This document shows positions 44,725 to 53,557 of a stretch of DNA of 64,000 nucleotides, one piece after another. This stretch comes from Limnohabitans sp. 2KL-27 (GTDB lineage: Bacteria > Pseudomonadota > Gammaproteobacteria > Burkholderiales > Burkholderiaceae_C): assembly GCF_001269345.1 (NCBI RefSeq), contig NZ_CXOP01000002.1, positions 434,853-498,852 of the forward strand, read 5' to 3'. The stretch's first letter is position 1, and each line of letters starts with the position of its first letter. Both the position numbers and the translations under genes were made by a program. A model generated the notes under the pieces. That model saw only the letters and a program-made list of their open reading frames with translations. It did no database searches and was not told the DNA's origin.

Positions 44725-45216
44725 ATGAAAAAGCTGTTGTTCCTTGTCGATGCCTTGCTGTCTTATCTTCTGATTTTCACGGTCTTGCTTTTGCTGGTGC
44801 CCGTGAGCTTGCAGATTTTTTCCAGATACACCGATGTCATTCCCCGGTACATGTGGACCGAGGAAATGAGCCGCTTTTTCTTTGTTTGGCTGATCATGTT
44901 GGGTGCCACCTTGGGCGTGCGAGAAAAAATGCACTTTGATGTGGATTTTTTACCGAAATTGTCAGTCAAGGCCGATCGGGCCTTGCTCTTCATGAGTCAG
45001 CTTTTCATGCTGATTTTCTCCGGCGTGATTTTTTACTGGGGCATCGAATTCACCCAGTTTGGATGGAACCAGACCTCGGAGCTGGCCGACATGCCCATGT
45101 GGTGGATATTCATTGCCTGGCCGATTTCTGGCTTCTTATGGATGGTTTTCTTGTTGAACCACATGTTCAGCAAGTCTGTAGGTGATGAAAGTGTGAACCA
45201 GGAGTCAGTCGTTTGA
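44725..45216 (+). CDS. dctQ: TRAP transporter small permease (DctQ family)
   Basis: Membrane protein of 163 residues with four predicted helices. R-Y-M-W-T-E-E-M-S-R-F-F-F-V-W-L-I-M-L-G-A is the DctQ hallmark, split here across the second and third helices, and M-W-W-I-F-I-A-W-P-I-S-G follows near the end. ATG 44725 with AAGAAG upstream. It forms the membrane complex with DctM; the dctM start overlaps its stop. Confidence 0.92.
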   Translation: MKKLLFLVDALLSYLLIFTVLLLLVPVSLQIFSRYTDVIPRYMWTEEMSRFFFVWLIMLGATLGVREKMHFDVDFLPKLSVKADRALLFMSQLFMLIFSGVIFYWGIEFTQFGWNQTSELADMPMWWIFIAWPISGFLWMVFLLNHMFSKSVGDESVNQESVV

Positions 45217-46532
45217 CCTCAGCATTGTTTTCGCCAGGAATGGCCGCCATTGTTCTCTTCGGAGCCTTCTTTTTTCTTTTGGCAATCCGGGTACCGGTGG
45301 CCTTTGCGTTGGGCTTGGCTTCCTTGCCAGTCCTTTTGTTGGAGCCTCGACTCTCACCGATGGTCTTGTTCAATGAGACCTTCAAAACCTACAACTCCTT
45401 CATTTTGTTGGCGGTGCCATTTTTCCTCTTGACCGCCAATTTGATGAACGGCGGCGGCATCACTGTGCGCATGATGCGGTTGTCCAGGGCACTGGTGGGG
45501 CACTTCCCGGGAGGTTTGGCACAGATCAATGTGCTGCTGTCGGTGTTTTTTGCAGGCATCTCGGGTTCGGCCAGCGCTGATGCGGCCGGGCAAGGCAAAT
45601 TGTTCATCGAGGCACAGGTCAAGGAGGGTTATGACCTGTCGTTCTCGATCGCCGTCACAGCGGTATCGTCTGTGCTGGCGGTCATCATTCCTCCCTCCAT
45701 TCTCATGGTGGTCTGGGGGGGCGTGATCTCCACTTCGATTGGTGCCATGTATTTGGCGGGCATTGTGCCGGGCGTGCTGTTGTGCCTGGCTCAAATGGCG
45801 ACCGTGCACGCCTATTCGGTCAAGCGCAATTACCCGGTCTACCCGCGCGCCAACTTCACTGAAATTGTCAAATCAGCGCTTGTCGCCATTCCGGCCTTGC
45901 TCACCCCGGTGATCATCGTGGGGGGTATTTTGCTGGGCTGGTTCACGGCGACCGAGTCGGCCGCAGCGGCGGTGTTGTATGCCGCAGTGCTGTCCTTGTT
46001 GTTTTACCGTGAAATGGGTTTCAAACAGTTCATTGCTGCCGTGTTGGACACCGGAAAATTGTCGGCCGTGGCCTTGTTTTGTGTGGGCACAGCCTCGGTT
46101 TTTGGCTGGCTGTTGGCCTATTACCAAATTCCCAAAGCCTTGCTCACCAATGTCCAAGCATGGGGCATGGACGTGATTGGCGTTGGCATTTTCATTGCGG
46201 TGTCCTTCCTGATTGTGGGCTGTTTCCTGGATGCGATTCCCGCCATCATCATCGTGGGCACCACCTTGCAACCTTTGGCCCAATCGGTGGACATGCACCC
46301 TGTGCACTTTGCCATCATCGGCATTTTGTCTTTGGCCTTCGGCTTGGTCACACCACCTTATGGCATGTGTCTCATGATTTGTTGTGCGGTGGCCAAGGTG
46401 CCGCTCAGGTATGCCTTGAAGGACACCATGATCATGGTGGTGCCCATGCTGGTGGTGTTGTTTGCGGTGATCGTCTTTCCTGAAATTGCTTTGTTTCTTC
46501 CTCGGATCTTTTCGCCCGAAATGATCAACTGA
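45213..46532 (+). CDS. dctM: TRAP transporter large permease (DctM family)
   Basis: Sodium-coupled permease subunit of 439 residues, about twelve helices. Family motifs: R-V-P-V-A-F-A-L-G-L-A near 20, G-I-S-G-S-A-S-A-D-A-A-G near 115, I-P-P-S-I-L-M-V-V-W-G and G-L-V-T-P-P-Y-G-M-C-L-M near 390. The start is TTG 45213: AGGAG lies eight bases upstream, the codon overlaps the dctQ stop, and no ATG fits the family N-terminus. Confidence 0.93.
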   Translation: MTSALFSPGMAAIVLFGAFFFLLAIRVPVAFALGLASLPVLLLEPRLSPMVLFNETFKTYNSFILLAVPFFLLTANLMNGGGITVRMMRLSRALVGHFPGGLAQINVLLSVFFAGISGSASADAAGQGKLFIEAQVKEGYDLSFSIAVTAVSSVLAVIIPPSILMVVWGGVISTSIGAMYLAGIVPGVLLCLAQMATVHAYSVKRNYPVYPRANFTEIVKSALVAIPALLTPVIIVGGILLGWFTATESAAAAVLYAAVLSLLFYREMGFKQFIAAVLDTGKLSAVALFCVGTASVFGWLLAYYQIPKALLTNVQAWGMDVIGVGIFIAVSFLIVGCFLDAIPAIIIVGTTLQPLAQSVDMHPVHFAIIGILSLAFGLVTPPYGMCLMICCAVAKVPLRYALKDTMIMVVPMLVVLFAVIVFPEIALFLPRIFSPEMIN

Positions 46533-46546
46533 CAAAAGCCAATACC

Positions 46547-47395
46547 ATGCCGTTGTTGACACCTTTGAGTGATGTTCTGGGCGCCCGCATCGACGGGCTG
46601 GATGTGTCCAAGCCTCTGGACGCCAGCCAACAGCAGTGGGTGGCGGATGCCTTGCATCGGCACGGTTTCATCGTGCTGAAAAACCAGTCGCTCACGCCCG
46701 CTCAAATGGTGGCATTTGCCAAACAGTGGGGCAGGCCATCGCCCCATGTCATTGACACTTTCCACCACCCGGAAGATGCCAACATCCTGATCCTCTCCAA
46801 CGTGTTCAAGGACGGCAAGCCCACGGGGCTGGTGGATGCAGGCACGTATTTCCACACCGACTATTCGTATTTGGACGATGTGGCGCGTTGCACTATCTTG
46901 CACGCCCAGGACGTGCCGCCCGCACCCAACGGCACCACCTTTGCCAACCAGGCCAAGGCCTATGCCGATCTGCCGTCTGGCATGAAATCCAGAATCAAGG
47001 ACCTCGTGGTCAAGCACCACTATGGCAACCGCGACGACCTGGACAAGCAGTCCCGAAGCGTGGCGTCTGTGCTCAATGCCGAGCAAGCCCAGCGGGTCAA
47101 TTGGGTGCGTCACCCGCTGGTCAAACCCCACCCCTTCACTGGGCAGCCGGCCCTGTATGCCGTCAGCGGCAGCTCATTTGGGATTGAGGGCATGCCCGAT
47201 GGCGAGGCCCTGGATTTGTTGCGCGAACTGGCGGCGCACGCCACGCAGGACAAATACTGCTACACCAACAACTACGAAAACGGCGATGTGATCGTCTGGG
47301 ACAACGCCTTGCTGCTGCACAGCGCACCCTTGATCGACCTGACCCGGCCACGCACCCTGTGGCGCGTGACCGTGCTCAACCCATCAGGGCATTGA
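46547..47395 (+). CDS. TauD/TfdA family Fe(II)/2-oxoglutarate dioxygenase
   Basis: A 282-residue dioxygenase. The first two iron ligands are in Y-F-H-T-D-Y-S-Y (H-x-D) near residue 105, the third in L-L-L-H-S-A-P near 264, and the 2-oxoglutarate Arg follows in R-P-R-T-L-W-R. Members hydroxylate sulfonates, aryloxyacids or other carboxylates so that they break apart. It follows dctM by 14 bases and is probably co-expressed, suggesting the TRAP substrate, or a product from it, is its substrate. Confidence 0.9.
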   Translation: MPLLTPLSDVLGARIDGLDVSKPLDASQQQWVADALHRHGFIVLKNQSLTPAQMVAFAKQWGRPSPHVIDTFHHPEDANILILSNVFKDGKPTGLVDAGTYFHTDYSYLDDVARCTILHAQDVPPAPNGTTFANQAKAYADLPSGMKSRIKDLVVKHHYGNRDDLDKQSRSVASVLNAEQAQRVNWVRHPLVKPHPFTGQPALYAVSGSSFGIEGMPDGEALDLLRELAAHATQDKYCYTNNYENGDVIVWDNALLLHSAPLIDLTRPRTLWRVTVLNPSGH

Positions 47396-47398
47396 CCC

Positions 47399-48166
47399 TC
47401 AGGGCATGTACTGCCCACCGTTGACGTCGATGATCTGCCCAGTCACATAACCCGACATTTGCTCGGACGCCAGGTACAGGAATGCACCGGCGCATTCATC
47501 GGCGGTGCCCAGTCGGTTCATGGGAATCGTGGCTTTGAAGCCTTCGAGCATTTGGGGCGTGGAAAACCGCTCATGGAACGGGGTGGTGATCACGCCGGGG
47601 GCAATCGCGTTGACGCGGATCTTGTCTTTGACCAGTTCCTTGGCCAAGCCTTTGGTCATGGTGGACACAAAGCCTTTGGAGCCGGCATACAGCGAAGCAC
47701 CTGCTGCACCGCCATGTCTGGCTGCGACCGAGGTGACGTTGATGATGACGCCGCCTTGACCTTGCTTGCGCATGGCGCCTACCGCGGCAGCCGTGCACAT
47801 CATGGCCGAGCGCACGTTCAGGTGCACCACGTTGTCAAACAGTTCATCCGTGATCTCTTCAATGGGCACCCGCTGGACCAAGGCACCAGCGTTGTTGATC
47901 AGGATGTCGATGCGACCAAAAGCCTTGACGGTTTCTTCGACCAGGCGATGGCATTGGGCGGTTTCGAGCACATTGCCTTGCAGCAAGACGGCCTGTGCGC
48001 CCGTGGCCTTGACGGCTTGGAGTACTTCTTCGCCAGGACCTTTGCTGCTGTTGTAATGCACGGCCACACGGGCACCCAGCTTGCCAAAGGCCACGGCAGC
48101 AGCGGCTCCGATGCCGGTGCTGGAGCCGGTGATCAACACCACTTTGTCTTTCAAATCGTTCAACAT
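47399..48166 (-). CDS. SDR family oxidoreductase
   Basis: Classical short-chain dehydrogenase of 255 residues. Cofactor loop T-G-S-S-T-G-I-G near 13-20, N-N-A-G-A near 92, catalytic Ser in V-T-S-V-A-A-R, and Y-A-G-S-K with catalytic Tyr and Lys near 158. The C-terminus G-Q-I-I-D-V-N-G-G-Q is family-typical. ATG 48166 has AGGAG six bases upstream; the frame is open to 48196. It is convergent with the dioxygenase, three bases apart. Likely part of the same catabolic set; could also be a fabG-like enzyme. Confidence 0.9.
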   Translation of the reverse strand: MLNDLKDKVVLITGSSTGIGAAAAVAFGKLGARVAVHYNSSKGPGEEVLQAVKATGAQAVLLQGNVLETAQCHRLVEETVKAFGRIDILINNAGALVQRVPIEEITDELFDNVVHLNVRSAMMCTAAAVGAMRKQGQGGVIINVTSVAARHGGAAGASLYAGSKGFVSTMTKGLAKELVKDKIRVNAIAPGVITTPFHERFSTPQMLEGFKATIPMNRLGTADECAGAFLYLASEQMSGYVTGQIIDVNGGQYMP

Positions 48167-48265
48167 GCAAGTCTCCTGGTCATGGAATAAGTACACAGCA
48201 AGAGCGCCGTGGCCGATTCATTATGGGCACGCGTCCCATGCCGACCAATCAAATGGGTGACAAGC

Positions 48266-49234
48266 TCAGGCCGAGGCCCAAAACACCGCAAAGCGCTCGG
48301 CCGGATCGGTCCAGACGCGGGTTTGGGCAAACCCTGCCGAGCGCAACAAGGCTGCAAAGTTCGGCACCGTCCATTTGCAGGCGTTTTCTGTGTGGATGGT
48401 TTCGCCGCTGGCAAACAGGCGTTCGCCGCCCGGCCACCGCACCTGCACCGCTTGGCGTGCCTGCAGGTGCATTTCCACACGCGAGGCTTCGGCGTTGAAG
48501 CGCGACAGGTGCCGCCAGTCGCGCACTGCAAAGTTGCTGCCCACCAAGCGGTTGATGTGCAGCAGCAGGTTCAAGTCAAAGGCTGCCGTCACGCCCAAGG
48601 CGTCGTCGTAGGCCGCCTCCAACTCGGCCGCGTCCTTGAGCAAATCCACGCCAATCAGCAAGCCACTGCCCATGGCAGCGCCGCAAGCAAGGTGCAGACT
48701 TTGCAAAAAGCCCAAGGCCTGATCGGGCGTGAAGTTGCCGATGCTCGAGCCCGGGTAAAACAACACGCGTGGCTGCGCCGGGTCCAGGCCCAAGCCGGCT
48801 GGCAAATCCAGGCCGCCTGAAAAGTCGGTCCCCAAGCCGGTCATGACCAGGCCCGGGTGTTGGCGTTGCAGGCTGTCCAGGGCCTGACGCACAAAGTCCA
48901 CCGAAATGTCCACCGCCACATAGCGCCCGGCTTGCAGCGGCCCCAGCAGTCGTCCGGCTTTTTCGCAGTTGCCCGCGCCCAGATCGATCCAGCAAGCCCC
49001 CGCGGGCAAATGCCGGGCCATGTCGGCACGGTGCAGGTGCATGAGCTGCGCCTCGGTGCGCGTCAGGTCGTACTCGGGCAGTTCGGTGATGGCTTCGAAC
49101 AAGCGCGAGCCGAGGGCGTCGTACAGGTATTTGGGCGAGGTGAAGGCCTGCGGGGCGCTCAGGCCCTGCAAGAGTTCCAGTGCCACAGCGGCGGCGTTGT
49201 GCTGGTACAGCTGGATGAATTGGGGCGTGGTCAT
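48266..49234 (-). CDS. egtD: L-histidine N-alpha-methyltransferase (hercynine synthase)
   Basis: Trimethylates histidine with three AdoMet to give hercynine. The 322-residue protein matches EgtD: L-T-R-T-E-A-Q-L-M near 62, the AdoMet site W-I-D-L-G-A-G-N-C-E-K-A, F-Y-P-G-S-S-I-G-N-F near 155, L-L-I-G-V-D-L-L-K-D and the late F-A-S-G-E-T-I-H-T-E-N-A-C-K-W. Hercynine is the acceptor for SenA in selenoneine or EgtB in ergothioneine synthesis. The gene stands apart from senABC by 6.8 kb and is divergent from phnD. Confidence 0.94.
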   Translation of the reverse strand: MTTPQFIQLYQHNAAAVALELLQGLSAPQAFTSPKYLYDALGSRLFEAITELPEYDLTRTEAQLMHLHRADMARHLPAGACWIDLGAGNCEKAGRLLGPLQAGRYVAVDISVDFVRQALDSLQRQHPGLVMTGLGTDFSGGLDLPAGLGLDPAQPRVLFYPGSSIGNFTPDQALGFLQSLHLACGAAMGSGLLIGVDLLKDAAELEAAYDDALGVTAAFDLNLLLHINRLVGSNFAVRDWRHLSRFNAEASRVEMHLQARQAVQVRWPGGERLFASGETIHTENACKWTVPNFAALLRSAGFAQTRVWTDPAERFAVFWASA

Positions 49235-49350
49235 GCGTCATATTAAGTCACTGCGCGTGTCGCAGTCCTGCGCAGGTTTGGCCACTGCCTGGCGGGGTGC
49301 AAGGATTTCAGTGTGTAATCTGGGCTGTTTGTTTTTTTTGAAAAGCCACC

Positions 49351-50220
49351 ATGACCCACGCCTTCTTCTCCAAACTCCTGTCCTCGGCCTGTGCGGGCTT
49401 TTTGGCTCTGTCGGCCATCAGCGCGGCCCAAGCCCAGACCACCTTGCGCGTGACGACCATCCCCGAGGAAGCAGCCACCGAGCAGGTGCGCAAGTTCACG
49501 CCCTTGGCCAATTACCTGGAAAAGCAGCTGGGCATGAAGGTGCAATTCACCCCCGTGACCGATTACCCCGCTGCGGTGGAATCGCTGGTGAACAAGAAGG
49601 TCGATGTGGTCTGGTTTGGCGGCTTCACCTTTGTGCAGGCCAGCATCCGCTCTGGCGGCAAAATCGTGCCCATTGCCCAACGCGAAGAAGACACGCGTTT
49701 TCAGTCGGTGTTCATCGCCAAGACCGACTCGGGCATCAAGACGCTGGCCGACATGAAGGGCAAACAAGTGTCTTTCGGCTCGCAAAGCAGCACCTCGGGC
49801 CACCTCATGCCGCGCAGCTTCTTGCTGCAGGCCAAGATCGAACCTGAAAAAGACTTCAAGCGCATCGCCTACAGTGGTGCACACGACGCCACCATCGCCT
49901 CGGTGGTCAGCGGCAAGGTCGATGCCGCTGCGCTCGACATCACGGTCTGGAAAAAGTTCGTGGCCGAGAACAAGGTCGACACCCAAGCTGTGAACGTGTT
50001 CTACACCACACCGCCTTACTTCAACTACAACTGGTCGGTCCACGCCGACATGCCCGCCGACTTGCGCGAAAAAATCAAGGCGGCCTTGTTGGCCCTGAAC
50101 CCCGCCAACCCCGAGCACGCCGAAATCCTGAAGCTCAACCGCTCGACCCGCTATATCTCCACCACGCCCGACAACTACAAGGGTCTGGAGTCGGCCGCAC
50201 GCAGCGCGGGCTTGCTCTAA
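49351..50220 (+). CDS. phnD: Phosphate/phosphite/phosphonate ABC transporter substrate-binding protein (PhnD)
   Basis: Periplasmic binding protein of 289 residues with a signal peptide ending A-Q-A-Q-T. PhnD traits: E-E-A-A-T-E-Q-V-R-K-F-T-P-L-A-N-Y-L-E split near 35-50, V-D-V-V-W-F-G-G-F-T-F near 85, and the ligand loop F-G-S-Q-S-S-T-S-G-H-L near 145. It starts the operon phnD-C-E-E. Which phosphorus compound it binds is not visible; no C-P lyase or phosphite dehydrogenase gene is nearby. Confidence 0.92.
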   Translation: MTHAFFSKLLSSACAGFLALSAISAAQAQTTLRVTTIPEEAATEQVRKFTPLANYLEKQLGMKVQFTPVTDYPAAVESLVNKKVDVVWFGGFTFVQASIRSGGKIVPIAQREEDTRFQSVFIAKTDSGIKTLADMKGKQVSFGSQSSTSGHLMPRSFLLQAKIEPEKDFKRIAYSGAHDATIASVVSGKVDAAALDITVWKKFVAENKVDTQAVNVFYTTPPYFNYNWSVHADMPADLREKIKAALLALNPANPEHAEILKLNRSTRYISTTPDNYKGLESAARSAGLL

Positions 50221-50238
50221 AGCCTGAGCAGCGGCGCG

Positions 50239-51078
50239 GTGAACATCGAGCTATTGGGCCTGGAGGCCCGACATCCGGCAGCCTTGCCCGGGGTGCCAGC
50301 GGCTTTGCGTGGGCTGAACCTGCGCTTGGCTGCAGGCGAGCAGGTGGCCATCATCGGCCCCTCGGGTGCGGGCAAGACGACCTTGTTGCAGGTGTTGGCC
50401 TGCGCTCAGCCGCCCACGCAGGGCCAACTGCAACTGGCCGGCGTGAACCCTTGGACGCTGCCTGCACGGGCCTTGCGCCGTTGGCGCGGGCAGTTGTTTC
50501 TGGCCCCCCAGGTGCCACCGTTGCCGCCGCGCCAACGGGTGGTGACCTCGGTGCTGGCCGGGCGTTTGCCCACCATGGGCTTGTGGGCCAGTTTGCGTTC
50601 GCTGTTTTACCCGGCCGACATCCCGTCTGCTTACGAAGCTTTGGTGCACTTTGATTTGGGCGACAAATTGTTCGACCGCGTGGACCGCCTGTCGGGCGGT
50701 GAGCGTCAGCGGGTGGGCTTGGCCCGCGCCCTGCTGGCCCCGGCCAGCTTGTGGCTGATCGACGAGCCGCTGTCGGCGCTCGACCCGATGCGCGCCCGCA
50801 TGGCCATGGCCGCGTTGGTGAACCTGGCCGCCGAGCGCCAGGTCACGCTGGTGGCCACGCTGCACCAGGTGGACATGGCGTTGGCCCACTTTCCGCGCAT
50901 CATCGGCCTGCGCGATGGGCAACTGGTGTTTGACCTGCCCTCTGCACAAGTGAGCTCCGAGCGCTTGGCGCATTTGTACGACCAATACGAGCACGAGTTG
51001 CGTGGCGAGGCCCTGTCTGTGGTGCTGCCAGATGCGCCTCCTGCAGCACCCGCGCCCGTGGTGATGCATTGCCGTTGA
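50239..51078 (+). CDS. phnC: Phosphonate-type ABC transporter ATP-binding protein (PhnC)
   Basis: ATPase of 279 residues starting at GTG 50239, 18 bases after the phnD stop. Walker A G-P-S-G-A-G-K-T-T, signature L-S-G-G-E-R-Q-R-V-G-L-A-R-A-L, Walker B L-W-L-I-D-E-P-L-S-A-L-D, switch A-T-L-H-Q-V. The C-terminal tail of about 40 residues is alanine/proline-rich and not conserved. Order and spacing match other phnDCE importers. Confidence 0.9.
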   Translation: MNIELLGLEARHPAALPGVPAALRGLNLRLAAGEQVAIIGPSGAGKTTLLQVLACAQPPTQGQLQLAGVNPWTLPARALRRWRGQLFLAPQVPPLPPRQRVVTSVLAGRLPTMGLWASLRSLFYPADIPSAYEALVHFDLGDKLFDRVDRLSGGERQRVGLARALLAPASLWLIDEPLSALDPMRARMAMAALVNLAAERQVTLVATLHQVDMALAHFPRIIGLRDGQLVFDLPSAQVSSERLAHLYDQYEHELRGEALSVVLPDAPPAAPAPVVMHCR

Positions 51079-51112
51079 CGCGGCCAGGTCTTTCACGCCA
51101 CGCGCACCGCAC

Positions 51113-51973
51113 ATGTCCGCCTCTGTGTCCTCCTTGCCTGCAGCCCGCCCGCGCCTGACTGCTCCGGCGCGTGACCCGGCTTTTGTCGCACGTGTGTTCT
51201 GGCTGAGTCTTGCGCTGGTCCTGTTGTGGCCGCTGGGGGTGGCCACCGAATTCCGTTTGTGGGTGTTGTGGGCACCCGAGAACCGCAAGGTCACTGCCGA
51301 CTTCGTGGGCAGTTTTTGGCCGCTGGTGCACAACGCTGAATTCATGCAGATGGTGGTGCGCGAAACCTGGCGCACCGTGGCCATGGCCACCGCCGGCGTC
51401 ACGCTGGCGCTGGTGCTGGCGGTGCCCTTGAGCTTGCTGGCCACACGGGTCTTGTCGCTGTCTGCCTTGTCTGGCCGCATGGACCGCGGGCCAGCCGTGC
51501 TGCGCTGGTGCGTGCGTGCCGCACTGATTGTGCTGCGCAGCATTCCCGAACTGATCTGGGCGCTGGTGTTTGTGCGTGTGGTGGGTTTGGGGCCGACTGC
51601 GGGCGTGCTGGCCATTGCGCTGACCTATGGCGGCATGCTGGGCAAGGTGTACGCCGAGATTTTGGAAAGCAGCGAGAGCCACGCCACCCAGACCCTGATG
51701 CGCAACGGCAGCGGCCGTCTGCAAGCCTTTGTCTATGCCTTGCTGCCCAGCCATGCGGCCGAACTGGCCTCTTACACGGTGTACCGCTGGGAATGCGCCA
51801 TCCGCTCCTCGGTCGTGCTGGGCTTTGTGGGCGCGGGGGGCTTGGGCCAGCAACTGGATAACTCGATGAAGATGTTCAACGGCGGTGAAGTGGCCACCTT
51901 GCTGCTGGTGTTCATTGCGCTGGTGGCGATCGCCGACCGCGTGAGCGCTTGGCTCCGAAAGGCGCTGGCATGA
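51113..51973 (+). CDS. phnE: Phosphonate-type ABC transporter permease (PhnE)
   Basis: Inner-membrane permease of 286 residues. PhnE features: S-I-P-E-L-I-W-A-L-V-F-V near 145, Y-G-G-M-L-G-K-V-Y-A-E-I-L-E, and the EAA-like region followed by Y-R-W-E-C-A-I-R-S-S-V-V-L-G-F-V-G-A-G-G-L-G-Q in split motifs. It overlaps the second permease by four bases, and the two presumably form a heterodimer. Confidence 0.9.
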   Translation: MSASVSSLPAARPRLTAPARDPAFVARVFWLSLALVLLWPLGVATEFRLWVLWAPENRKVTADFVGSFWPLVHNAEFMQMVVRETWRTVAMATAGVTLALVLAVPLSLLATRVLSLSALSGRMDRGPAVLRWCVRAALIVLRSIPELIWALVFVRVVGLGPTAGVLAIALTYGGMLGKVYAEILESSESHATQTLMRNGSGRLQAFVYALLPSHAAELASYTVYRWECAIRSSVVLGFVGAGGLGQQLDNSMKMFNGGEVATLLLVFIALVAIADRVSAWLRKALA

Positions 51974-52803
51974 AGTCGTTCTCACGCGAAGCGGCCAACC
52001 CGCCTTACAAATTACCACCACCGATTTTTGATGCACGCTGCCGCGCCTGCTGGTTCACCGCCGCTTTGCTGGTGTTGGTGGTGGCCAGCTTTGTTTCGCT
52101 CGACTTAGATTGGGCGGCTTTTGCGTCGATGGAAGCGGCGCGCAGCATGGGCCGCTTTGTGGCCGAGTTTTTCCCGCCTGACTTGTCATCCGTATTCGTG
52201 AACAAAGTGGCCTGGGCTGCTTGGGAAACGCTGGCCATGTCGGCGCTGGGCACCGCCATCGCCGCGGTGCTGGGCCTGGCGCTGGCCGTGCCCGCCAGCC
52301 GCATGTCCGCCCAAGACCCGGCTTGGCTGCGCAGCCCCACGCGCTGGTTGCTCAATGCGCTGCGCGCCATCCCTGAGTTGGTGTGGGCGGCGTTGCTGCT
52401 GATCTCGGCAGGCCTGGGGCCCATGGCGGGTACCTTGGCGCTGGCCCTGCACACCAGCGGCGTGCTGGGCCGTCTGTTTGCCGAGGCCATGGAAAACGTG
52501 CCCACCGGCCCTGGCGACGCCTTGCGCACCCAGGGCGTGGGCCCGCTGCGCGTGTTCTTTTACGCCACCTTGCCCCAAGTGTTGCCGCAGCTCATGAGCT
52601 ACACGCTGTACCGCTGGGAGAACAACATCCGCGCCGCCGCCGTGCTGGGCGTGGTGGGTGCAGGCGGGCTGGGTCAGATGCTGTCCTTCCACATGGGCCT
52701 GTTCCACATGAACAAGACGGCGACCATTTTGGCGGCCATGCTGCTGATGGTGGCTTGCGTGGATGCGCTGAGTTTTGCGGCGCGGCGTTGGTTGACGCGC
52801 TGA
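51970..52803 (+). CDS. phnE: Phosphonate-type ABC transporter permease (PhnE), second copy
   Basis: A 277-residue permease homologous to the preceding one (I-P-E-L-V-W-A-A-L-L-L; Y-R-W-E-N-N-I-R-A-A-A-V-L-G; V-G-A-G-G-L-G-Q-M). ATG 51970 overlaps the previous stop (ATGA). Tandem duplication with divergence gives two subunits for one transporter. End of the transporter operon, 32 bases before the glutathione transferase gene. Confidence 0.9.
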   Translation: MKSFSREAANPPYKLPPPIFDARCRACWFTAALLVLVVASFVSLDLDWAAFASMEAARSMGRFVAEFFPPDLSSVFVNKVAWAAWETLAMSALGTAIAAVLGLALAVPASRMSAQDPAWLRSPTRWLLNALRAIPELVWAALLLISAGLGPMAGTLALALHTSGVLGRLFAEAMENVPTGPGDALRTQGVGPLRVFFYATLPQVLPQLMSYTLYRWENNIRAAAVLGVVGAGGLGQMLSFHMGLFHMNKTATILAAMLLMVACVDALSFAARRWLTR

Positions 52804-52835
52804 ATCGAGCAGTAGCTGTGTAAAGGAGCAAGTAC

Positions 52836-53534
52836 ATGATTGATTTTTATTACTGGACCACGCCAAACGGTCACAAGGTCACCTTGTTTCTGGAAGAGTC
52901 AGGAATTCCTTACAACATCAAGCCCATCAACATCAGCACGGGGGCGCAATTTGCGCCTGATTTTTTGCGCATTGCCCCGAACAATCGAATCCCCGCCATC
53001 GTTGACACATTGCCCGAAGACGGCGGTGAACCGATCAGCATTTTTGAGTCGGGCGCGATTCTTTTGTATTTGGCTGACAAAACAAAAAAATTCATTCCTC
53101 ACGACCTGCGTGGACGAAATGAGTGTCTGAAATGGTTGTTCTGGCAAATGGGGGGCTTGGGCCCTATGGCCGGTCAAAATCACCATTTTGTGCAGTACGC
53201 CCCCGAAAAGCTTCCCTACGCCATCGACCGCTACGTCAAGGAGACATCTCGCTTGTATGGCGTTTTGAACAAGCACTTATCCGATGGACGCGATTACATC
53301 TGTGGCGACTATTCCATCGCAGACATGGCAGCGTATCCCTGGGTGGTACCGCATGAGCGTCAACGCCAGGACTTGAATCAGTTTCCAGCACTCGGGCAAT
53401 GGTTAGAGAGGATTCAGAATCGTCCGGCGACCCAAAAGGCGTATGAGATGGCCAAGACCATCAACGTCGCGCCTACCGTAGATGAAAAAGCGAAATCCAT
53501 TCTGTTTGGACAGGATGCGAAAACGGTTTCTTGA
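52836..53534 (+). CDS. yfcG: Glutathione S-transferase family protein, YfcG type
   Basis: A 232-residue cytoplasmic protein with an N-terminal thioredoxin fold (T-P-N-G-H-K-V-T-L-F-L-E-E; N-N-R-I-P-A-I-V-D; F-E-S-G-A-I-L-L-Y-L) and a C-terminal helical domain (W-L-F-W-Q-M-G-G-L-G-P-M; Y-S-I-A-D-M-A). It is very close to E. coli YfcG, a Nu-class enzyme that reduces disulfides with two glutathiones bound. It follows phnE by 32 bases. Base composition here is visibly more AT-rich than upstream, as in the next gene. Confidence 0.92.
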   Translation: MIDFYYWTTPNGHKVTLFLEESGIPYNIKPINISTGAQFAPDFLRIAPNNRIPAIVDTLPEDGGEPISIFESGAILLYLADKTKKFIPHDLRGRNECLKWLFWQMGGLGPMAGQNHHFVQYAPEKLPYAIDRYVKETSRLYGVLNKHLSDGRDYICGDYSIADMAAYPWVVPHERQRQDLNQFPALGQWLERIQNRPATQKAYEMAKTINVAPTVDEKAKSILFGQDAKTVS

Positions 53535-53557
53535 AGATCGACAAGGAGTAAACGGTG

